This document shows positions 58,551 to 64,000 of a DNA stretch of 64,000 nt, piece after piece. Each line of letters opens with the position of its first letter. Within the stretch, counting starts at the first letter, position 1. This DNA is from Streptomyces sp. PT12 (lineage in GTDB: Bacteria > Actinomycetota > Actinomycetes > Streptomycetales > Streptomycetaceae): positions 1 to 64,000 of the forward strand of contig NZ_QEST01000141.1 in the NCBI RefSeq assembly GCF_003311645.1, written 5' to 3'. The translations under genes were made by a program, and so were the position numbers. Under the pieces are notes generated by a model, which ran no database searches, was not told the DNA's origin, and saw only the letters and a program-made list of their open reading frames with translations.

Positions 58551-58635
58551 GTTCCCCCCTCTGTGTCGTGCGTCATTCCACCTTGTGTGTGAACCGAGTG
58601 AAAAGGGGGTGTTGGCAGATCGTTACGCGCTCAGG

Positions 58636-58691
58636 ACGTTTGGCGGCGGACGTTTGGCGGCGGATGGTTGGCGGTGGATGGTTGGCGGCGG
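58636..58691. repeat. four 14-bp tandem repeats
   Basis: Two identical copies of ACGTTTGGCGGCGG followed by two variants (ATGGTTGGCGGTGG, ATGGTTGGCGGCGG). They run into a GTCAC-N5-GTGAC hairpin at 58691-58705, between the SPFH operon and the small ORF. Confidence 0.85.
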
Positions 58692-58735
58692 TCACGCGCG
58701 GTGACCCGTAGCCGCCGACGAAGGAGGTATCAGAG

Positions 58736-58864
58736 ATGCTACGAGCACTCGCCGATGTCTTCCGCGCGACCGGCGGCGCCGTCGCCACGGTCGTGACGCT
58801 GCCCTTCCGCCTGGTCGCCCGCCTGTTCGGCGGGGCGTCGGACACGGCCCACGGCCGTCACTGA
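58736..58864 (+). CDS. 42-residue amphipathic microprotein (LPFRxxARLFGG type)
   Basis: A short ORF with a near-perfect AAGGAGG 9 nt before the ATG. The sequence begins MLRALADVFRATGG, then a hydrophobic stretch AVATVVTLPFRLVARLFGG and a short polar end. Small Streptomyces proteins with an LPFR...RLFGG core are familiar to me but have no assigned function. The length fits a membrane-associated amphipathic helix. It overlaps the convergent phosphoesterase gene by 7 nt at the stops. Four 14-bp repeats and a GTCAC/GTGAC hairpin precede it. Confidence 0.7.
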   Translation: MLRALADVFRATGGAVATVVTLPFRLVARLFGGASDTAHGRH

Positions 58865-59445
58865 GCGTCGTCGGCCACCTGGCGCAGGGTCCGCCCCGTG
58901 CGGGCGGACCTGGCGCGGGCCGGATCGGGCGTCCCGTCGCCCGAGGCGCGCTCGTCGTCCCGCTTGACCAGCAGCCACGCGCCCCTGCGGAACCGGGTCA
59001 GCGCGTAACCCCCGCGCAGCTTCCGCCCTTCGAGGTCGAACGAGAGGTGCCCGCGCCCCAGATCCTCGGCGACCGAGCGGTCGCCGTCGTGCCGGTATGT
59101 CCCCTCGTCCCAGATGATCACGGTCCCGGCGCCGTACTGGCCCTCGCCGATGACGCCCTCGAAGTCGCGGTACTCAAGCGGGTGGTCCTCCGTCGGCATC
59201 GCGAGCCGCTTGTCGTGCGGATCGGTCGAAGGGCCCTTGGGCACGGCCCACGACTTGAGCACGCCGTCGGCCTCGATGCGGAAGTCGAAGTGCATGCTGC
59301 TGGCGTCGTGGAGTTGCACGACGAAGCGCGGCTCCCCACCACGCCGCTCCCGCCCGCCGCCCGGCTCGGCGGTGGCGTCGAAGTCCCGCTTGCCCCGGTA
59401 GTCCGCGAGCGGGTCACGCTGGCGCTTGGAGGTCACGTTCCCCAT
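58858..59445 (-). CDS. LigD-type 3'-phosphoesterase domain protein
   Basis: A 195-residue stand-alone phosphoesterase (PE) module of bacterial nonhomologous end joining. RFVVQLHDASSMHFDFRIEADGVLKSWAVPKGPSTDP contains the His/Asp metal ligands, followed by MPTEDHPLEYRDFEGVIGEGQYGAGTVIIWDEGTY and GHLSFDLEGRKLRGGYALTR. PE enzymes trim 3'-phosphates and ribonucleotides from DNA ends. No Ku, ligase or polymerase module is adjacent. ATG 59445 is used; the open frame to 59622 upstream reads as leader. It is complete for this module. Confidence 0.9.
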   Translation of the reverse strand: MGNVTSKRQRDPLADYRGKRDFDATAEPGGGRERRGGEPRFVVQLHDASSMHFDFRIEADGVLKSWAVPKGPSTDPHDKRLAMPTEDHPLEYRDFEGVIGEGQYGAGTVIIWDEGTYRHDGDRSVAEDLGRGHLSFDLEGRKLRGGYALTRFRRGAWLLVKRDDERASGDGTPDPARARSARTGRTLRQVADDAQ

Positions 59446-59729
59446 GCTGGCACCCCTGCGGGGAGCCCGCACCCGGAGGCGGGGCGGCGCGGGTGGCCTG
59501 GCGGGGGGCGCCCGCGGGGCGCGGTCGGCGGCTACGGAGGGTCCGGTGGTGTTCGCCGTCGCACCCCCATCCCCTTCCCCTTCGCGAACAAGGAACGACA
59601 GGGGTTCCCTCGCCTGTAACAAGCGCTTACCGTATGCATCGAGCGCGCCCCGGCCGGGTGTTCGGGAAGACCCCGGCCGGGGCCTGCGCGCGTGTGCGCG
59701 GCCGGTCGGCCGCCTTGTTAGCCTGCGGC

Positions 59730-59993
59730 GTGCGTGTTGAGTTCAGGCTGCTCGGCCCCGTGGGCGCTCGGGTGGACGGGCGGTCGGTCGAGGTCGGGCC
59801 CGCCCGGCAGCGGTGGGTGCTCGCGGCGTTGCTCGCCGATGTGAACGCCGTGGTCGTCGCCGACCGGCTCGTGGACCGGGTGTGGGGCGAGCGCTCGCGG
59901 TGCTGGACGAGCTGGGGCACGCGGACGCCGAGGGGGCGCGCGGACGCCGAGGGGGCGCGCGAGCGGCCGCGTGGGGGTCACGCGCCGGGCTGA
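59730..59993 (+). pseudogene. internally deleted AfsR/SARP-type regulator remnant
   Basis: From GTG 59730 the first 52 residues are the beginning of a SARP winged helix: VEFRLLGPVGARVDGRSVEVGPARQRWVLAALLADVN followed by VVVADRLVDRVWGER. The sequence then jumps, one frame over, to VLDELGHADAEGAR, which resembles the C-terminal TPR end of such regulators. A large internal deletion with frame loss explains this. A 19-bp duplication (CGCGGACGCCGAGGGGGCG, twice in tandem near 59925-59962) lies at the break. As read it cannot bind DNA or activate transcription. Confidence 0.7.
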
Positions 59994-60100
59994 GGCTGAA
60001 GTCGCCGCCGGGCGCCGTGGCGTTCGAACGTTGGCCCGCTGTTCGTCGGCTGTTCCGGTGTCGGGTCCCCTCGGGCCCCCGGGGCCCGGACGATACTGCG

Positions 60101-60151
60101 GCCCGAGAAGGCCAGAGAAGGCCAGAGAAGGCCCCGAAGGCCCCGAAGGCC
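60101..60151. repeat. short tandem repeats upstream of phoD
   Basis: Three copies of a 10-bp unit related to GAGAAGGCCA grade into 8-bp CCGAAGGC units. They lie 40 bp before the phoD ribosome site; no PhoP-box-like sequence was recognised. Confidence 0.7.
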
Positions 60152-60191
60152 CAGAAGGGCCCGTCGAACGGTGGAACGTCGGAGGTTCGTC

Positions 60192-61781
60192 ATGGCGGAG
60201 CAGCGCAAACCCGGCAGGCGCGCGGTCCTGCGGGGCGGTGCGGCCCTGGTCGGCACAGGTGTCGTCGGTACAGGTCTCGTGGTGGGCGCGCCGCCCGCGT
60301 TCGCCCGGTCGGGGCGGCCCGCGGCGCGGTGGGGCACGCAGGTCGGGGACGTCACCGAGAGCTCGGGCCTCGTGTGGGTGCGGTCGGACCGGCCCGCGCG
60401 GATGGTCGTGGAGACGTCGCCCACCGAGTCGTTCCGGAACGCGGCGCGCTGGCGCGGACCGCTGCTCGGCGAGGGCACCGACTTCACGGGAACGGTGCCG
60501 CTGCGCGGCCTGCCCGCGGGCGAGCAGATCCACTACCGGGTGCTGCTCGCCGACCCCGACGACCCGCGGCGCGCGGGCGAGCCGGTGACCGGGACGTTCC
60601 GCACGGCGCCCGACCGGCGGCGCGACGACGTGCGGTTCGTGTGGTCGGGCGACCTCGCGGGCCAGGGCTGGGGCATCAACCCCGAGATCGGCGGCTACCT
60701 GGCGTTCGACGACATGCGCCGCCGCGACCCCGACTTCTTCCTCTTCAGCGGCGACACGATCTACGCCGACGGCCCCCTGGCCGCGAGCGTCGCGCTGCCC
60801 GACGGGCGGACCTACCGGAACGTCACCGTCCCCGAGAAGGACAAGGTCGCCGAGACCCTTGCCGAGTACCGCGGCAACTTCCGCTACAACCTGCTCGACG
60901 AGAACCTGCGCCGCTTCAACGCCCAGGTGCCGTCCATCGTGCAGTGGGACGACCACGAGGTCACCAACAACTGGTACCCCGGCGAGATCCTGGCCGACGA
61001 CCGCTACACCGAGACTTCGGTCGACGTGCTCGCGCGGCGCGCGCGGCAGGCGTTCGGCGAGTACTTCCCCATCTCCACGCTCCAGCGCGCCGGGGGGCGC
61101 GGGCGCAACGAGGGGCGCGTGCACCGGGTCGTGCGCTATGGGCCGCTGCTCGACGTCTTCGTGCTGGACATGCGGACGTTCCGCAACGCCAACTCGCCTG
61201 GCCGCCAGACCGACGACCCGCAGGGCATCCTGGGCCGCGAGCAGCTTCAGTGGCTCAAGGACGAGCTGCGCCGCAGCCGCGCGGTCTGGAAGGTCATCGC
61301 CGCGGACATGCCGATCGGCCTGGTGGTGCCGGACGGCGCGAGCGACATCGAGGCGATCGCCAACGCCGACCCGGGCGCGCCGCTCGGCCGCGAGCTCCAG
61401 ATCGCGGAGCTGCTGCGCTTCATCAAGCACCGGCGCATCACCGGCACGGTGTGGCTGACCGCGGACGTCCACTACACGTCGGCGCAGCACTACCGGCCCG
61501 AGCGCGCGGCGTTCACGGACTTCGCGCCGTTCTGGGAGTTTGTCAGCGGGCCGCTCAACGCGGGCGCGTTCCCGGCCAACGCGCTGGACGCGACGTTCGG
61601 GCCCGAGCGGGTCTTCGTGAAGGCGCCCGAGACGGCCAACGTGTCGCCCGCCGATGGCTACCAGTTCTTCGGCGAGGTCGACATCGACGGCGGCAGCGGC
61701 GAGATGACGGTGAGCCTGCGCGAGGTCGGCGGGCGCGTGCTGTTCAGCAAGACGCTTCAGCCGGGGCGCGTGGGTCAGTAA
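60192..61781 (+). CDS. phoD: alkaline phosphatase D (PhoD), Tat-exported
   Basis: A 529-residue phosphodiesterase/phosphatase of the PhoD family. A twin-arginine signal is clear: RRAVLRGG then a hydrophobic stretch and a likely cleavage after PPAFA near residue 40. The N-terminal Ig-like domain (GDVTESSGLVWVRSDRPARMVVE) is followed by the metallophosphoesterase core: VWSGDLAGQGWGINP with metal Asp, FLFSGDTIYADGP, VQWDDHEVTNNWYPGE and WLTADVHYTSAQHYRP. The ATG at 60192 has GGAGG 6 nt upstream. It is secreted and releases phosphate from phosphodiesters such as teichoic acids. Confidence 0.94.
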   Translation: MAEQRKPGRRAVLRGGAALVGTGVVGTGLVVGAPPAFARSGRPAARWGTQVGDVTESSGLVWVRSDRPARMVVETSPTESFRNAARWRGPLLGEGTDFTGTVPLRGLPAGEQIHYRVLLADPDDPRRAGEPVTGTFRTAPDRRRDDVRFVWSGDLAGQGWGINPEIGGYLAFDDMRRRDPDFFLFSGDTIYADGPLAASVALPDGRTYRNVTVPEKDKVAETLAEYRGNFRYNLLDENLRRFNAQVPSIVQWDDHEVTNNWYPGEILADDRYTETSVDVLARRARQAFGEYFPISTLQRAGGRGRNEGRVHRVVRYGPLLDVFVLDMRTFRNANSPGRQTDDPQGILGREQLQWLKDELRRSRAVWKVIAADMPIGLVVPDGASDIEAIANADPGAPLGRELQIAELLRFIKHRRITGTVWLTADVHYTSAQHYRPERAAFTDFAPFWEFVSGPLNAGAFPANALDATFGPERVFVKAPETANVSPADGYQFFGEVDIDGGSGEMTVSLREVGGRVLFSKTLQPGRVGQ

Positions 61782-61795
61782 CGCGCCGGGGCGCA

Positions 61796-61813
61796 CGCCC
61801 GCTTGGACGGGCG
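61796..61813. terminator. short hairpin between convergent genes
   Basis: CGCCCG-N6-CGGGCG between the phoD stop and the convergent membrane gene; the stem is only 6 bp, so this is a weak candidate. Confidence 0.35.
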
Positions 61814-61817
61814 CCGT

Positions 61818-62753
61818 TCACACCACCTTGCGCCGCACCAGCGCGCCGAGCACCAGGGCGCCGGGCAGCAGCGGCAGCCACACCGTGATCACGCGGTAGG
61901 CGAGCACGGTGGAGGTGGCGGCGCCCACCGTGGCCCCGATGGCGACAAGGGCGATGACGAGCGACGCGTCCACCGAGCCGATCCCGCCGGGCGAGGGCAC
62001 CGCGGCCGCGACCACCGTGGCCGCCATGTAGGCGAGCACGAGGTGCCCCACCGGCACCCCGAGGTCCATCGAGAACGCCACCGTCACGAGCCCCGCCGCC
62101 TGGAGCACGGGGAACGCGAGCGAGCCGCCCCACAGCGCGAGCACCCGGCTCGGCCTGGCGTGCAGCGAGCGGACATCGGTGAGCGCGGTGCGCAGGAAGC
62201 CGCCGACCAGGCCGCGCAGCCGCGGCACCGCGAGCACGGTCACCACCGCGGCGGCCAGCGTCCCGAGCGCGACGGCGCCGATCAGCGGCAGCCCGATCCG
62301 CTCGGGCAGCAGCGTCTCCAGGCGCAGCGCCTCGGGGAAGACCAGCAGCAGCACCAGCAGCAGCGAGCCACGGGCGACGCCTTCCGCGAGGAAGTAGAGC
62401 GCCAGCGCGGCGGAGTAACGGGCGGGCGGCAGGCCGCACTTGGCCATGAAGCGGATGTTGACCGCGCCCGCGCCGATGCCGGAGGGCAGCAGGTGGTTGG
62501 CCGCGCCCGCCGCGAACTGCGTGACCACGAGCCGCTTCGCGGGCAGCCGTTCGAGCACGGTGCCCTGCCGCGCGAACGACACGGCGACCCAGCCGAGCAG
62601 CGTCGTGCCCACGGCGGCGAGCAGCCATGCGGCGTCGGCCGCGAGCACCTCGTCGAAGCCGTCGGCGATGACCGACCAGTGCCGCGTCACCCAGACCGCG
62701 ACGGCGGCGAGCGGCAGCACGCAGAAGATCTGCCGCCAGGGGAGCCGTCGCAT
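61818..62753 (-). CDS. lysylphosphatidylglycerol synthase TM / flippase-like membrane protein
   Basis: A 311-residue polytopic protein of the UPF0104 class, related to the membrane domain of MprF and the Ag43-type flippases. About seven to eight helices with the family segments QFAAGAANHLLPSGIGAGAVNIRFMAKCGLP, YSAALALYFLAEGVARG, and the C-terminal AAAVPSPGGIGSVDASLVIALVAIGATVGAATSTVLAYRVITVWLPLLPGAL. The ATG at 62753 is supported by GGAGAAGG-like sequence upstream. It lacks a catalytic C-terminal domain. It probably moves or exposes a lipid; the specific lipid is unknown. Confidence 0.87.
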   Translation of the reverse strand: MRRLPWRQIFCVLPLAAVAVWVTRHWSVIADGFDEVLAADAAWLLAAVGTTLLGWVAVSFARQGTVLERLPAKRLVVTQFAAGAANHLLPSGIGAGAVNIRFMAKCGLPPARYSAALALYFLAEGVARGSLLLVLLLVFPEALRLETLLPERIGLPLIGAVALGTLAAAVVTVLAVPRLRGLVGGFLRTALTDVRSLHARPSRVLALWGGSLAFPVLQAAGLVTVAFSMDLGVPVGHLVLAYMAATVVAAAVPSPGGIGSVDASLVIALVAIGATVGAATSTVLAYRVITVWLPLLPGALVLGALVRRKVV

Positions 62754-62930
62754 GGGAGAAGGATGAGGGTCCGGGGGAACGCCCCGGCGTCCCCGGGAGG
62801 GCCGCCCCGCGACGGCCGGGTTGCGCCCGGGTGGCGCGGGGGCGTGCGGGGCTGAGCGGCGCGCGGGCGCGCGCCCCCGCGCGCCAGATCTCGACGCGCC
62901 CCGGGGGGCGAATCGGTCGATCATGGCGGC

Positions 62931-64000
62931 ATGGCGCGTTCCCCCGCGGAGGACCGGCGGCGGCCCGGCGAGCTGATCACGCGCTCGCGGGCCGGGCGGC
63001 GCGTCCTGGTGTGCGCCGTGCTCGGCTCCGGCATGGCCCAGCTCGACGGCACGATCGTCACGGTCGCGCTGCCCCGCATCGGCAAGGACTTCGACGTGCC
63101 GATCGCCGACCTCCAGTGGATCCTCAACGCCTACATGCTCACCCTCGCCGGGCTGATCCTCCTCGGCGGCGGCCTCGGCGACCGCTACGGCCGCCGCAGG
63201 ATCTTCGTGGTCGGCGTCGTGGCGTTCACCGTGGCCTCGGTGCTGTGCGGGATCGCCCCGAACGGCAACGCCCTCATCGCCGCCCGCGCGCTCCAGGGCG
63301 TGGGCGGGGCGCTCCTCACGCCGGGGTCGCTCGCGCTGATCCAGTCGACGTTCCACCCGGACGAGCGCGCCAAGGCCGTCGGGCTGTGGTCGGGACTCGG
63401 CGGGGTGGCCATCGCGTTCGGGCCGATGCTGGGCGGCTGGCTCGTCGACGGGCCCGGGTGGCGGTGGATCTTCTTCATCAACGTGCCCGTGGCCCTCGCC
63501 GTGCTGTGGCTGGCCAGGGGCGTTCCCGAGTCACGCGACTGGAAGGCGTCGGGCCGCTTCGACGTGCTCGGCGCGGTGCTCGCGGCGCTGGCGCTCGGCG
63601 GGCTCACCTACGCGCTCATCAACGCGCCCGCGTTCTGGGCGCTGGGGGTCGGCGTCGTGCTCGGCGCGCTGTTCGTGTGGCGTGAACGGCGCACGCCGCG
63701 GCCGATGCTGCCGCTGGGGATCTTCCGCTCGCGGCTCTTCACGGCGACCAATCTGGTGACGCTGTGCCTCTACGCCGCGATCGGCGGCGTGTTCTTCCTG
63801 CTGCCCACCCAGCTCCAGAACGGCCTCGGCTACGACGCCCTGCGCGCGGGCGCGGCGTCGCTGCCCGTGACGCTGCTGATGACGGCGCTCTCGGGACCCG
63901 CGGGCGCGCTGGCCCAGCGGATCGGGCCCCGGCTGCCCATGACGGTGGGCCCGCTGATCGCCGCCGTGGGGTTCGTCCTGCTGCACCGCGTGCACCCGGG
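62931..64000 (+). CDS. DHA2-family MFS transporter, partial at the window end
   Basis: Open from ATG 62931 to the end of the window with no stop (about 356 residues visible). TM1 VLGSGMAQLDGTIVTVALPRIGKDF carries the DHA2 start motif, then WILNAYMLTLAGLILLGGGLGDRYGRRRIFVVG (motif A), LQGVGGALLTPGSLALIQSTFHPDERAKAVGLWSGLGGVAIAFGPMLGGWLVDGPGWRWIFFINVPVAL (motif C), and further helices. It is a different member from the exporter at 17613. No adjacent regulator is visible. The substrate is unknown. Confidence 0.9.
   Translation, partial: MARSPAEDRRRPGELITRSRAGRRVLVCAVLGSGMAQLDGTIVTVALPRIGKDFDVPIADLQWILNAYMLTLAGLILLGGGLGDRYGRRRIFVVGVVAFTVASVLCGIAPNGNALIAARALQGVGGALLTPGSLALIQSTFHPDERAKAVGLWSGLGGVAIAFGPMLGGWLVDGPGWRWIFFINVPVALAVLWLARGVPESRDWKASGRFDVLGAVLAALALGGLTYALINAPAFWALGVGVVLGALFVWRERRTPRPMLPLGIFRSRLFTATNLVTLCLYAAIGGVFFLLPTQLQNGLGYDALRAGAASLPVTLLMTALSGPAGALAQRIGPRLPMTVGPLIAAVGFVLLHRVHP

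Overview
The window is high-GC DNA with the gene content of a Streptomyces-type actinomycete. The markers are the sigma factor HrdD, the galU-moeA-moaC-mog-rimJ run next to a SepX-like division protein, the ergothioneine operon, twin-arginine exported PhoD, GTG/TTG/CTG starts, and integrative elements with RepSA- and TraB-type genes in tRNA genes. No species name can be supported.

Layout. 1-2441: probable right end of an integrated element (tyrosine recombinase, unknown gene, 38-residue zinc-finger ORF) against a tRNA-Ala(CGC). 2571-29095: mostly core chromosome. It carries sepX, rimJ, mog, moaC, moeA/glp and galU; 5-FCL; a penicillin-acylase-family hydrolase; a CPA1-type antiporter; fmdB, mtnP, a CpaB-like gene and mscL; an orphan adenylation domain; a NylC-like N-terminal-threonine hydrolase; an MFS pump with its TetR regulator; hrdD with a sigma-R type promoter; a SEDS protein; an M20 hydrolase; and egtABCD. 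29124-43999: a tRNA-Arg(CCU) with two stacked elements. The first (29155-40234) is a complete-looking actinomycete integrative and conjugative element (AICE): int, xis, repSA, a TraB-type translocase and a GntR repressor. The second (40191-43999) has att sites but no integrase (CIME-like). Both carry a folded noncoding block whose helices show compensatory changes.

44000-46420 is chromosomal DNA with an unknown gene and a frameshifted pseudogene. 46503-55574 is one tightly overlapping operon: zinc-binding protein, membrane protein, MoxR ATPase, vWA protein, CHAT protease, TIR-NB-ARC-TPR protein. It is followed on the other strand by two SPFH membrane proteins. This matches the architecture of predicted NTP-dependent conflict (immunity or regulated-death) systems, but as read the membrane gene has a frameshift and the MoxR gene an in-frame TAG. 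58636-64000 holds a conserved-looking 42-residue ORF, a LigD-type phosphoesterase, an internally deleted AfsR/SARP remnant, PhoD, a flippase-like membrane protein and a partial MFS transporter.

The most interesting items are the MoxR-vWA-CHAT-TIR/STAND-SPFH locus with its two lesions, the covarying noncoding block shared by the stacked elements, the AICE/CIME accretion with three att copies and 13-bp arm repeats, and the NylC-like hydrolase. All assignments were made by reading sequence and motifs; no database search was run.
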